Position numbers and translations under genes: made by a program. From Frigoribacterium sp. CG_9.8 (GTDB lineage: Bacteria > Actinomycetota > Actinomycetes > Actinomycetales > Microbacteriaceae), in assembly GCF_015751965.1 (NCBI RefSeq), contig NZ_JADOVH010000001.1, positions 372,001 to 436,000 of the forward strand: DNA of 64,000 nt, given 5' to 3'. Each line of letters starts with the position of its first letter. The first letter of the stretch is position 1. This document shows, piece by piece, positions 44,980 to 53,940 of this stretch. Below the pieces are notes generated by a model. The model was given only the letters and a program-made list of their open reading frames with translations, was not told the origin of the DNA and made no database searches.

Positions 44980-46518
44980 ATGAGCCGTCAGGTAGTAATC
45001 GGTGTGGATATCGGCACATCCAGCAGCAAAGGCGTGCTCGTCGGTCTCGACGGCATAATTCTTCGCACCGCCGTCCGAGAGCATTCAGTGTCACGCCCCG
45101 CTCCCGGTCACGTGGAGATGGACGCCAGCGTCTGGTGGGTGGAGTTTGTGCAAATCTGTCGCGAACTCCTCACCGTTGCCGATATCGAGGTGGTGGCTGT
45201 CGGGGTCAGCGGCATGGGCCCGTGCATTCTTTTGACCGACGAAGACAACCAGCCTCTGCGTCCCGCCATCCTCTACGGGGTCGACACCAGGGCCTCCATC
45301 CAGATCGCCAAACAGACGGCACAGTTCGGTGCCGACGAGATCATTCGCCGCGGTGGGTCGGCGCTCTCCACCCAGGCCGTTGGCCCCAAGCTCGCCTGGG
45401 TTGCCGACAACGAGCCGCAAGTATGGGCTCACGCCACAAAATTTTTCATGCCGAGTTCGTGGCTGGTGCACAATCTCACCGGTAACTACGTGCTCGATCA
45501 CCACTCAGCGAGCCAGTGCTCTCCGCTTTACGACACCGTCGAGCAGTCGTGGTTCGCGCCCTGGGCTTCGAAAATTGCGCCCGCAATTGTGTTGCCGAGC
45601 CTCGCTTGGGCGGGGGATGAAGCCGGCACGGTCACGCCGGAAGCATCCATCGCCACCGGGCTCCCAGCAGGAATCCCCGTCATCACCGGAACCATCGACG
45701 CCTGGGCCGAAGCGGTAAGCGTTGGAGCGCAGGGCACCGGCGATCTCATGCTCATGTACGGCACCACCATGTTTCTCATCGCCACAGTTCCCGACGCACT
45801 TACCTCCCCCACCCTGTGGTCAACCGTCGGTGCACTGCCGGGAACTCGTAATCTGGCTGGCGGGATGGCCACCTCCGGCGCCATCACGGCGTGGCTTCGC
45901 GAGCTGTTCGGGTCTCCCGAATACTCAGAGCTGCTCACTCTGGCCGACGCTGCCGGGCCGGGGTCGAACGGGCTGCTCATGCTGCCCTACTTCGCGGGTG
46001 AACGAACACCGATCCCCGATGCGGATGCCCGGGGCATCGTTGCCGGATTGACGGTGACCAATACGCGCGGGGACCTGTACCGGGCCGCCCTCGAGGCCAC
46101 AGCTCTCGGGGTGCGTCACAACGTCGACGCGATGCTCGAGGCTGGGGCGATGATCTCGCGTATCGTCGCCGTCGGCGGCGGCACTCAGGGTTCGCTGTGG
46201 ACACAGATTGTTTCGGATGTCACGGGACTCGAGCAGGTCATCCCGACCCACACAATCGGCGCGAGCTTCGGCGTTGCCCTGCTGGCGGCGCAGCTGGTAT
46301 CCGACGCGCGCATCGAGGAATGGAACCCGCCACTCACGATTCGCACCCCTGCGACGCAACACCGGCAGCTCTACGACGACCTGTACGCGCTGTACCTCTC
46401 GCTCTACACGCAGACCCGCGAAATCAGTCATGCGCTGGCACGCTTTCAGGCCGAATCACACACCAAAACCAAAACCAACACCAACAATGAGCTGTCCAAA
46501 GGAAACCAATCGCGATGA
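44980..46518 (+). CDS. FGGY family carbohydrate kinase
   Basis: 512 residues; AAGGAAG precedes the ATG. The N-terminal ATPase-fold signature is VVIGVDIGTSSSKGVLVGLDG. The FGGY C-terminal domain includes LLMLPYFAGERTPIPDADARGIVAGLTVTNTRGDLYRAALEATALGVRHNVDAMLEAG and the adenosine loop IVAVGGGTQGSLWTQIVSDVTG. The family phosphorylates ketoses such as L-fuculose, xylulose or ribulose. Next to a fucose-isomerase-like gene, L-fuculose is the most likely substrate. The 3' end has an ACCAAA-type hexamer run encoding TKTKTNTN. Its stop overlaps the isomerase start by 4 bp. Confidence 0.88.
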   Translation: MSRQVVIGVDIGTSSSKGVLVGLDGIILRTAVREHSVSRPAPGHVEMDASVWWVEFVQICRELLTVADIEVVAVGVSGMGPCILLTDEDNQPLRPAILYGVDTRASIQIAKQTAQFGADEIIRRGGSALSTQAVGPKLAWVADNEPQVWAHATKFFMPSSWLVHNLTGNYVLDHHSASQCSPLYDTVEQSWFAPWASKIAPAIVLPSLAWAGDEAGTVTPEASIATGLPAGIPVITGTIDAWAEAVSVGAQGTGDLMLMYGTTMFLIATVPDALTSPTLWSTVGALPGTRNLAGGMATSGAITAWLRELFGSPEYSELLTLADAAGPGSNGLLMLPYFAGERTPIPDADARGIVAGLTVTNTRGDLYRAALEATALGVRHNVDAMLEAGAMISRIVAVGGGTQGSLWTQIVSDVTGLEQVIPTHTIGASFGVALLAAQLVSDARIEEWNPPLTIRTPATQHRQLYDDLYALYLSLYTQTREISHALARFQAESHTKTKTNTNNELSKGNQSR

Positions 46519-48152
46519 CGTATACGATTCCCGCCCCGCGCACTACCGTCCCGACTCCTGCAGCCACGGCGTACCTCATCTCCAGCGGTGATCTTCGCGA
46601 ATCTGCCAACACGGCAGGCTGGAGCGCCCAGGTTGCACTGGAAAATATTGTCGCGACAGCTCTCGGTAATCATGGCTGGACTGTCGTACGCGGCAACGGC
46701 GTAGACCCGGTAACCGGCCATGGCTTCATCAGCAGCCAGCGGATGGGACTCGAAGTCTTCAAAAGAATCCCCGAAGACGCCCCTCTCATCGTCGCCGAAG
46801 CCGTCTGGCAGTACAGCCACCACGTCTTGGCCGGGCTGAGAAGTCATCGAGGACCGATTCTCACCGTGGCAAACTTCGCCGGTGATTGGCCTGGCCTCGT
46901 CGGACTTCTCGGTCTCAACGCGGGGCTGACCAAGATGGACAAGCCCTACTCGACAATCTGGACTGTAGACGGCACCGACCAGTGGTTCAAAGACGGTATC
47001 CACTCGTGGGTGACAGAGGCCGCCATCGACCATGATTCATCCCATGTGCGCGACCTGCCGCTGCTTGCTGATAGCGCTGAGAAAGCGCTCGGCGAAGCCC
47101 TGGCGGATCAGCTATTGAGAGACAAGGCGATCATCGGTGTCTTCGATGAAGGCTGCATGGGCATGTACAACGCCATCATCGATGACGAACTGCTCAACCC
47201 GATCGGCATATATAAGGAGCGTCTGTCGCAGAGTGCTCTCTGGGCCGAAATGCTGGTGGTCAGCGATGAGGAAGCGGATGCTGTCGGCAACTGGCTTCTC
47301 GCAAAGGGAATGACCTTCAAGCTCGGCGACAACGACGCGCTGGATCTCACCCTCGGACAGCTCCGGTGGCAATACAAGATGTACATCGCTGCTTTGCGCA
47401 TCAGCGACGATTTTGGACTGGATGCTGTGGGTATCCAGTACCAGCAGGGATTGAAAGACCTCTGCCCGGCCTCAGACCTTCCGGAAGGACTGCTGAACAA
47501 TGTCGACCGCCCACCGGTGACCAGCCGTGACGGCGCCCGTGTGCTGTGGGAGGGTGCAGCGCTGCCCAACTTCAACGAAGCGGACGAGGGCGTTGCCGTT
47601 GACGCGCTTGTGACGAACCGGGTATGGACAGCCATGGGTCTCGACCCGGCCACCACCCTGCACGACATCCGCTGGGGTGAAGACTTCAACGGCCAGTTCG
47701 TTTGGGTGTTCGAAATCTCCGGCTCGGTACCCCCATCGCATTTTGAAAATGGATATGCGGATTCCGTGGGTTGGCGCCAGAGCCCGGTTTTCTTCCCGGC
47801 GGGCGGCAGCACGATCAAGGGAATTTCGAAGCCCGGTGAGATCGTCTGGTCGCGCGTCTACATCGCCGCCGGTGAGCTGCACCTGGATCTCGGGCGTGCC
47901 AGTGTCATAGCCCTGCCCGCCGAAGAAACTGAACGCCGCTGGCAGTCGACGAACCCGGAATGGCCGATTGCGCATGTCGTGCTGCACGGCATCACCCGTG
48001 ATCAGTTCATGGCGCGCCACAAGGCAAACCACGCGCAGGTTGTCTATGCGCCCGATGTGGCAACAGCAGACAAAGCTTTGATCGCCAAGGCGGCAGCGTT
48101 TGCTCGACTCGGCGTGAAAGTCCACCTGTGCGGGGATGTCGCCCTGGGCTAG
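46515..48152 (+). CDS. L-fucose/L-arabinose isomerase-like protein
   Basis: 545 residues. The central motif GVFDEGCMGMYNAIIDDELLNPIGIYKERLSQSALWAEM resembles the metal-binding Glu/Asp region of FucI. The N-terminal half has the Rossmann-like open alpha/beta pattern of that family (SQRMGLEVFKRIPEDAPLIVAEAVWQYSHHVLAGL). NHAQVVYA near the end may supply the third ligand His. It would convert an aldose such as L-fucose to its ketose. The sequence is divergent from enterobacterial FucI, so the substrate is uncertain. Translationally coupled to the kinase. Confidence 0.75.
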   Translation: MTYTIPAPRTTVPTPAATAYLISSGDLRESANTAGWSAQVALENIVATALGNHGWTVVRGNGVDPVTGHGFISSQRMGLEVFKRIPEDAPLIVAEAVWQYSHHVLAGLRSHRGPILTVANFAGDWPGLVGLLGLNAGLTKMDKPYSTIWTVDGTDQWFKDGIHSWVTEAAIDHDSSHVRDLPLLADSAEKALGEALADQLLRDKAIIGVFDEGCMGMYNAIIDDELLNPIGIYKERLSQSALWAEMLVVSDEEADAVGNWLLAKGMTFKLGDNDALDLTLGQLRWQYKMYIAALRISDDFGLDAVGIQYQQGLKDLCPASDLPEGLLNNVDRPPVTSRDGARVLWEGAALPNFNEADEGVAVDALVTNRVWTAMGLDPATTLHDIRWGEDFNGQFVWVFEISGSVPPSHFENGYADSVGWRQSPVFFPAGGSTIKGISKPGEIVWSRVYIAAGELHLDLGRASVIALPAEETERRWQSTNPEWPIAHVVLHGITRDQFMARHKANHAQVVYAPDVATADKALIAKAAAFARLGVKVHLCGDVALG

Positions 48153-48242
48153 AAATTCTGCCCGCTGAGGTTGCCCGGTGACACCGGGGCTCGGCCGGGT
48201 TTGATCATTTTTCCACGCCAACCGTCGACCAGGGAGCGACTG

Positions 48243-49106
48243 ATGACTGATCTGTACCAGCCGAGCCAGATGATCGATGCTCACCAGCATTTCTGGACGC
48301 CCTCCGAGCGACAGTACACATGGCTCGATGCGGCCGGGGCGCCGCTCAACGCGGACTTCGGCCCCGAAGACATCGAGGCGGATGTCGCCGCTGCAGGAAT
48401 CACCGCGACCGTGCTCGTGCAGGCCGCCGATACCTACGAAGACACCTTTTACATGCTTTCCGTCGCATCGCGGGTGCCCGTCGTGCGCGGGGTGGTGGCC
48501 TGGGCACCGCTCGATCGCGCGGCCGAGGCTGAAGCCGCGCTCGACCTGTATGCACAGTCATCCGTCGTGCGCGGAATCCGCACGCTGAACCACAATTACT
48601 CTGATCCATGCTGGCTGCTGCGTGAGGATGTGACTTCCGCAGTCGCGCTGCTCGCGCCACGCGGGCTGACCCTCGACGTGGTGAGCACCCTCCCCGAGCA
48701 CCTCGCCATGGTCGCGGAGCTTGCGGGGCGACATCCGCAACTCACGATCGTGCTCGACCATCTGGCCAAACCCGACATCGCCGGCCGAGCCTGGGAACCA
48801 TGGGCATCGCTGATCGCCGAGGTCGCTGCCCGGCCCAACGTGAACGTCAAGATCTCCGGACTCAACACCGCCTCAGCCCCCGGCTGGATCTGGCAAGACT
48901 GGCTACCGTACGTCGATCACGCGGTGGAGCACTTCGGCTCGGACCGAGTGATGTTCGGCAGCGACTGGCCGGTCACTACCCTGGCCGGCAACTTCTCCGG
49001 AGTGTGGCGGGCCCAGCGCCGAGTAATCGCCCATCTCAGCCCGGTCCAACAGGATGACATCTTCTACCGGACCGCCCTCCGTGCCTACTGCCTCGACCTT
49101 GCGTGA
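48243..49106 (+). CDS. Amidohydrolase family lactonase, probable L-fucono-1,5-lactonase
   Basis: 287 residues from ATG 48243, with CAGGGAG upstream. The TIM-barrel amidohydrolase_2 fold has MIDAHQHFW (HxH metal site, about 10-18), the loop IRTLNHNYSDPCWLL, a His in IVLDHLAKPDI and an Asp in FGSDWPVTTL. This is the pattern of fuconolactonase/rhamnonolactonase proteins that open sugar lactones to acids. It links the AKR product (L-fuconolactone) to the fuconate dehydratase. Confidence 0.87.
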   Translation: MTDLYQPSQMIDAHQHFWTPSERQYTWLDAAGAPLNADFGPEDIEADVAAAGITATVLVQAADTYEDTFYMLSVASRVPVVRGVVAWAPLDRAAEAEAALDLYAQSSVVRGIRTLNHNYSDPCWLLREDVTSAVALLAPRGLTLDVVSTLPEHLAMVAELAGRHPQLTIVLDHLAKPDIAGRAWEPWASLIAEVAARPNVNVKISGLNTASAPGWIWQDWLPYVDHAVEHFGSDRVMFGSDWPVTTLAGNFSGVWRAQRRVIAHLSPVQQDDIFYRTALRAYCLDLA

Positions 49107-49140
49107 GCAGTGGAACTGACCCGAAAAGGACATGAACGCA

Positions 49141-50130
49141 ATGAATCATCCTGAGCTTGTCTTGCTGCCGGCGAACCAGCCGAGTGCGCGGTTCTATCGT
49201 GGCGGCCAGCGCATCGCTGACTTTCGCTCTGCACCGCCAGCCGACCCGTCCACACCGGAGGACTGGATCGCATCGGTCACCACGGTGCGCGGCCAGTCGC
49301 CCGCGGGCCTCAGCCGCTTGCCAACCGGCGAGCTGCTCGCGACACTGATTGCCGATCATCCGCTCGAGTGGCTCGGTGCCGCGCACGTCGAGAGCTTCGG
49401 GGCTGATACGAAACTGCTCGTCAAACTGCTCGATGCCGGCCAGCGTCTGCCGGTTCACGCTCATCCCGATGCGGCATTTGCTGCCAGACATCTCGGCGCG
49501 AGTCATGGCAAGGCGGAGGCCTGGTACATCCTCAGTCCGGGCACAGTTCACCTCGGTCTGCGCGAGACAGTCGATCCTGCGACGCTACTCCGGCTCGTCG
49601 CCGACCAGCGCACCGACGAACTGCTTGCCATGCTGCACGCCGTGGAGGTGCAGCCGGGGGACAGCGTCTATGTGCCACCGGGGGTGCTGCATGCGATCGG
49701 GCCGGGCATCCTGCTTGCCGAGGTGCAGGAGCCGGAGGACCTCTCCATCCTGCTCGAGTGGAACGGCTTCGATCTCGACGGCGCGCGCGATGGCCATCTC
49801 GGTCTCGGGTTTGAGAAAGCACTGACAGCAGTCGAACATACCGAGCGATCGGATGATGACATCCGCGCGCTCGTGCACCGGAGCGGTTCGGAGGCCCTCT
49901 TGCCCGCCGAGGCGCGCCGCTACTTTAGGCTCGACCACCTCTCGGGTGGAGCCGCGCTGCCGGCGGGATTCGCGGTGCTTATTGGGCTGAGCGGGGCCGT
50001 GAGCCTGAACACGGAACGCGGCGACGAGGCACAGGTGAGTTCGGGGGAGACGATGCTCGTGCCCTTCGCGGTCGGTGCGCTGCGGCTTGAGGGATCCGGA
50101 ACCGTACTCGTCGCGAGACCGCCGGCCTGA
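49141..50130 (+). CDS. manA: Class I mannose-6-phosphate isomerase
   Basis: 329 residues from ATG 49141, preferred to ATG 49132 because AAGGA (49126-49130) is correctly spaced only for the former. Zn ligands: RLPVHAHPDA (two His), GKAEAWYILSPG (Glu) and VPPGVLHAIGPG (His). It interconverts fructose-6-phosphate and mannose-6-phosphate. Relatives in sugar operons sometimes accept other hexose phosphates. The gene trails the kinase-isomerase-lactonase operon 34 bp after the lactonase stop. It is shorter than housekeeping ManA (~390), so it may be a locus-specific isomerase. Confidence 0.85.
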   Translation: MNHPELVLLPANQPSARFYRGGQRIADFRSAPPADPSTPEDWIASVTTVRGQSPAGLSRLPTGELLATLIADHPLEWLGAAHVESFGADTKLLVKLLDAGQRLPVHAHPDAAFAARHLGASHGKAEAWYILSPGTVHLGLRETVDPATLLRLVADQRTDELLAMLHAVEVQPGDSVYVPPGVLHAIGPGILLAEVQEPEDLSILLEWNGFDLDGARDGHLGLGFEKALTAVEHTERSDDDIRALVHRSGSEALLPAEARRYFRLDHLSGGAALPAGFAVLIGLSGAVSLNTERGDEAQVSSGETMLVPFAVGALRLEGSGTVLVARPPA

Positions 50131-50144
50131 CTCAGAGCCTCACG

Positions 50145-50185
50145 CTCGTCGAGCTGGCACCCTCGTCCAGCTACCCTCGTCGAGC
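50145..50185. repeat. Imperfect short tandem repeat after manA
   Basis: CTCGTCGAGCT, CTCGTCCAGCT and CTCGTCGAGCT recur at 17- and 14-bp steps in the 91-bp convergent gap. No gene or clear terminator is seen in the gap. Confidence 0.5.
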
Positions 50186-50221
50186 TAGTTCACCCCTCGG
50201 TGGCTGTGCCTGCGAAGTGGT

Positions 50222-50689
50222 TCAGGCGGCCTTCCGCGGCCTGAACAAGCGGTGTTCATTGCGCTGCACCTCAACTACGGGTTTGTCAGCTACGACCGTG
50301 TACGCAACGGGCGTATAAGCAACGGGCGTGTCAGCTAGGGCCGTGTAAGCAACGGGCGTGTCAGCTAGGGCCGTGTAAGCAACGGCCGTGTCAGCAACGA
50401 CCTCGAGCACAGCCTCAAATTCACCGCCGTTCGGTGTTGCGGCTTTTTGCTCAACCCCGGGTACAGCGATCTGGTCGGCGATGTCGCGGGCGATAAACTC
50501 CGCGATCGTTTCGCCAAAGAGTGAGTCGGTATCAGTGCTTGCACGAAACTGTAAAGTCCACATGCCGCCGGCGCCGACAGCCTTCAGCAATCGTTCGCGT
50601 ACGAGCTCGAATACGTACTCATCGATCCTGGCTGCTTCTCCAGCCGAGTTCTCGGGTGAGATCGCGTGGTTGTGCGTGCGTGATTCCAT
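50222..50689 (-). CDS. Hypothetical protein with a repetitive C-terminal half
   Basis: 155 residues; I do not recognise the family. The N-terminal half (RIDEYVFELVRERLLKAVGAGGMWTLQFRASTDTDSLFGETIAEFIARDIADQI) is a compact, mixed alpha/beta-looking domain. The C-terminal half is built from a 10-residue unit (AYTALADTPV, twice, then degenerate copies) encoded by 30-bp DNA repeats. It ends in a basic RLFRPRKAA. It could be a real small protein whose tail grew by slippage. The function is unknown. Confidence 0.55.
   Translation of the reverse strand: MESRTHNHAISPENSAGEAARIDEYVFELVRERLLKAVGAGGMWTLQFRASTDTDSLFGETIAEFIARDIADQIAVPGVEQKAATPNGGEFEAVLEVVADTAVAYTALADTPVAYTALADTPVAYTPVAYTVVADKPVVEVQRNEHRLFRPRKAA
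50317..50395. repeat. 30-bp tandem repeat inside the hypothetical gene
   Basis: Two identical 30-bp units (50317-50346 and 50347-50376) plus a 19-bp third with one change. In frame, this yields the AYTALADTPV repeats. Confidence 0.85.
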
Positions 50690-50790
50690 GACGACTCACC
50701 CTCCCGATTGCGGTTTACACCTTAAACAGTACCCATCCGATGCCTCCAACACGGATGATGACACGCCGCTACGCCAGGACACTACTTACG

Positions 50791-50823
50791 AAAAACGGCT
50801 CCGGATGCAGCATCCGAAGCCGT
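50791..50823 (-). terminator. Intrinsic terminator of the APC permease gene
   Basis: On the minus strand a 13-bp stem (arms 50811-50823 and 50795-50807, one mismatch) with a 3-nt loop is followed by TTTTT (50795-50791). It starts 16 bp after the permease stop at 50839. Confidence 0.88.
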
Positions 50824-50838
50824 CAATCGAATGGTCGG

Positions 50839-52380
50839 TTATTTAGAGAAGATCTCGTCTTCCATCGCGTCGTAGCCCTCGGCCTGCGGGTCACCGTGGA
50901 GGCCGCCGCTGAGCGCATATTCCTCCTCCGGTGACAGCACGAGTCCGTTGCGCCCGAAGAGCGCAAAGAGCCCGACCCCGACAACGAAGATGATCACGAA
51001 GGTGACCACGGCGAGCGAGAAGACGGAGTTGGCGATGATGCCGATGAAAGCGGCGATAGCGATGATGCCGGCAACAACGGCACCCGCGACTCCGGTCGGG
51101 CTCTTGTACGGCCGCTTGGCGTTGGGGAATTTGCGACGAAGCACGATGAATGAAACCATCTGCATCACGTAGGAGATCACTGCCCCGAAGACCGCGATGA
51201 ACAGGATGATGCCGGTCGCGGCACCTGCTGCGTCTGGATTGACAGCCGGGATGATGATGGCGACGACGATGAGAATGACGAAGCCGATCGCCCCGCCTAC
51301 GAGCAGCGCAACCCAGGGTGTCTGGTGCTTCTTGCCCGTGAGGGAAAGGAACTTGGGATAGTACCCGGCCCGTGACAGGGAGTACATGTTGCGTCCATAG
51401 GCAAACATGATGCCCTGCAGCGAGGCGAGCAGTCCGGTCAACGCAAAGAGGGCGAGCAGCGCGGCGACGCTGTCGGGCAGAAACGCCCGGAATCCGGCAA
51501 GCAGCGGCTCGTCACCGTCGCCGGGTGAGACGGTGAGCGCCTTGGCCCCGGTGACTGCGGGGTTGAGGAAGAGGATCACCAGTCCGAAGAACGCGAGGGT
51601 GATGATGCCCCAGACTCCCGCCTTCGGAATGTCCCGCGCGGGCTCATTGGCCTCTTCTGCGGCGAGCGGAAGCTCCTCGATACCGAGGAAGAACCAGATG
51701 GCGAAGGGGAGGGAGAAGAGGATGCCGACGGCACCGAACGGCAGGAAGCTTGAGTTGCCATCAATCGGTTTGATGTCGAACAGCCGGGTGAAGTCGACGG
51801 CTCCGTTGGCGATGGCAAGAACGGCGAACAGGAGGATGACTCCCATCGAGATGATCGCCACGATGAGAGCGAAGCGGAAACCAACGGACGCGCCGAGGGA
51901 GTTGAGTCCGATGAAAATCGCGTAGAGAATTATCCACAGAATCCACGCCGGTACCACCGCGCCGGTGAAGTCGGTGATGATCTGACCGGCGTAGGCGGCC
52001 GAGAACAGCACGATCACGGCGGTGGTCACCACGTACTCGATTGACTCCGAAATTCCGGTGATGAATCCACCCCAGGGGCCGAGCGCGGCTCGAGCGAAGG
52101 AGTAGGCACCTCCCGTGTGTGGCATCGCAGCGGACATCTCGCCGATGGAGAAGATCATGGCGAAGTACATGACGATGATGATGATGGTGCCGATCAGCAG
52201 GCCGCCCCATCCGGTAGTGGCGAGACCCACATTCCACCCGGAGAAGGCACCGGAGATGACGGCGGCGATGCCGATGCCCCAGAGTCCCCAGAAACCGGCG
52301 GTGCGCTTGAGCGATCGTTTCTCGAAGTAGCCGTCTTCGGCCTTCGTGTAGGTGACGCCGGAGACTGTGTTCTTTGACAT
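50839..52380 (-). CDS. APC family amino acid/amine permease (ethanolamine permease-like)
   Basis: 513 residues with about 12 transmembrane helices. The first helix is GFWGLWGIGIAAVISGAFSGWNVGLATTGWGG, the APC Gly-rich start. GEMSAAMPHTGGAYSFARAALGPWGGFITGISESIEYVVTTA is typical of the ethanolamine/amine branch. The C-terminal tail is acidic. AGGAGG-like sequence precedes the ATG. It diverges from the GS-like ligase operon, so it probably imports that operon's amine substrate. Confidence 0.87.
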   Translation of the reverse strand: MSKNTVSGVTYTKAEDGYFEKRSLKRTAGFWGLWGIGIAAVISGAFSGWNVGLATTGWGGLLIGTIIIIVMYFAMIFSIGEMSAAMPHTGGAYSFARAALGPWGGFITGISESIEYVVTTAVIVLFSAAYAGQIITDFTGAVVPAWILWIILYAIFIGLNSLGASVGFRFALIVAIISMGVILLFAVLAIANGAVDFTRLFDIKPIDGNSSFLPFGAVGILFSLPFAIWFFLGIEELPLAAEEANEPARDIPKAGVWGIITLAFFGLVILFLNPAVTGAKALTVSPGDGDEPLLAGFRAFLPDSVAALLALFALTGLLASLQGIMFAYGRNMYSLSRAGYYPKFLSLTGKKHQTPWVALLVGGAIGFVILIVVAIIIPAVNPDAAGAATGIILFIAVFGAVISYVMQMVSFIVLRRKFPNAKRPYKSPTGVAGAVVAGIIAIAAFIGIIANSVFSLAVVTFVIIFVVGVGLFALFGRNGLVLSPEEEYALSGGLHGDPQAEGYDAMEDEIFSK

Positions 52381-52507
52381 GCATTCCTCCAGGAGGGGAT
52401 CGTCGGAAACCGGGCGCGGTAAGCGACCGCATGATGCTTATCCGAGAGCATGGCGTTTATTGGTACTTGTTGTCTACCTTTGGATGTAAACAGTGCGTTA
52501 CATGCTC

Positions 52508-52534
52508 TAGCATCGGGGGCACGTCATCATGACG
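52508..52534 (+). promoter_or_regulatory. -10 box and adjacent palindrome upstream of the GS-like operon
   Basis: TAGCAT (52508-52513) fits TANNNT. About 9 bp further, CGTCATCATGACG (52522-52534) is a perfect 6+1+6 palindrome at the expected transcription start. It is a candidate operator for the FadR-type regulator encoded at the end of the operon. The 192-bp gap to the divergent permease holds nothing else recognised. Confidence 0.5.
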
Positions 52535-52572
52535 CAATGGTTGGTAAATGCTCGATAAGACGAGGAACTCCT

Positions 52573-53940
52573 ATGGCCGCACGCACGGGAATGCTCACCA
52601 CTCACCAGCTCAACGAGCTCATCGATGCCGGCACGATCGACACGGTGATCGTGGCGTTCACTGACATGCAGGGGCGCCTGATCGGCAAGCGGGCATCCGC
52701 TCGACTGTTCAAGGAGGAGATCAGCAGCCACGGCGCGGAGTGCTGCAACTACCTCCTGGCGGTGGATGTCGAGATGAATACCGTTGACGGCTACCGCATT
52801 TCCTCGTGGGAGAAGGGCTACGGCGACATGGCGATGATCCCCGACCTGTCGACCCTGCGACTCGTACCGTGGATCCCGGGAACAGCCCTCGTCATGGCCG
52901 ACCTCAGCTGGCTCGACGAGCGTCCGGTCGACCCTGCCCCTCGCCAGATCCTCAAGACGCAGATCGCCCGCCTCGCCGACCAGGGCATGATCGCGTGCGT
53001 CGGCACCGAGCTCGAGTTCATCGTCTTCGACAACAGCTATCGGGATGCCTGGAGCAGGGGCTATGTGGGCCTCACCCCGGCGAGCGACTACAACATCGAC
53101 TACGCACTCCTCGCGTCCACGCGAATGGAGCCGTTGCTGCGCGACATCCGCGTGTCCATGGAAGGTGCGGGGCTGTATTGCGAGGGTGTCAAAGGGGAGT
53201 GCAATCTCGGGCAGCAGGAGATTGCATTCCGCTATGACGACGCCCTCACGACCTGTGACAACCACTCGATTTACAAGAATGGCGCAAAAGAAATCGCTGA
53301 TAAGCACGGCAAGGCACTCACCTTCATGGCCAAGTTCAACGAGAAGGAGGGCAACTCCTGCCACATCCACATCTCGTTTCGAGGCACGGACGGAGCTGCG
53401 GTCTTCGCCGACGACACCGACCCGCTCGGCATGTCGAAGATGTTTCGTCACTTCCTGGCTGGCCAGCTGAAGACCATGCGCGAACTCACCCTGTTCTTTG
53501 CACCCAACATCAACTCGTACAAGCGCTACGTCGAGGGCAGCTTTGCTCCGACCGCGGTCGCCTGGGGGCTCGACAACCGCACGTGCTCGCTGCGCGTCGT
53601 CGGGCATGGGCTCGGGATGCGCGTGGAGAATCGCGTGCCCGGCGGAGATGTGAACCAGTACCTCGCCACTGCGGCACTCATCGCCGGTGGGCTCTATGGC
53701 ATCGAACACGAGCTGGAGCTCGAGCCGATGTTTGAAGGCAATGCCTACGGCGGTGACGCCCCGCGCGTGCCGACCACCCTGCGGGAGGCCGCCGAACTCT
53801 TCGGCCAGTCCGAGATTGCGCGGGAGGCTTTTGGTGCGGATGTCGTTGAGCACTACCTGAATAACGCGCGCATTGAGGTGCAGGCGTATGACGCCGCCAT
53901 TACGGACTGGGAGCGGGTGCGTGGCTTTGAGCGATTCTGA
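52573..53940 (+). CDS. Glutamine synthetase-like gamma-glutamyl-amine ligase
   Basis: 455 residues from ATG 52573, with GAGGA upstream. The GS beta-grasp start is VIVAFTDMQGRLIGKRAS. Catalytic core motifs are KGECNLGQQEIAFRYDDAL, FMAKFNEKEGNSCHIHISF (His in HIH) and ARG-type loop NSYKRYVEGSFAPTAVAWGLDNRTCSLRVVG. The family (PuuA, GlnA3, GlnA4) glutamylates amines with ATP rather than making glutamine. Context suggests an amino alcohol or amine substrate. It is the first gene of a five-gene operon. Confidence 0.9.
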   Translation: MAARTGMLTTHQLNELIDAGTIDTVIVAFTDMQGRLIGKRASARLFKEEISSHGAECCNYLLAVDVEMNTVDGYRISSWEKGYGDMAMIPDLSTLRLVPWIPGTALVMADLSWLDERPVDPAPRQILKTQIARLADQGMIACVGTELEFIVFDNSYRDAWSRGYVGLTPASDYNIDYALLASTRMEPLLRDIRVSMEGAGLYCEGVKGECNLGQQEIAFRYDDALTTCDNHSIYKNGAKEIADKHGKALTFMAKFNEKEGNSCHIHISFRGTDGAAVFADDTDPLGMSKMFRHFLAGQLKTMRELTLFFAPNINSYKRYVEGSFAPTAVAWGLDNRTCSLRVVGHGLGMRVENRVPGGDVNQYLATAALIAGGLYGIEHELELEPMFEGNAYGGDAPRVPTTLREAAELFGQSEIAREAFGADVVEHYLNNARIEVQAYDAAITDWERVRGFERF

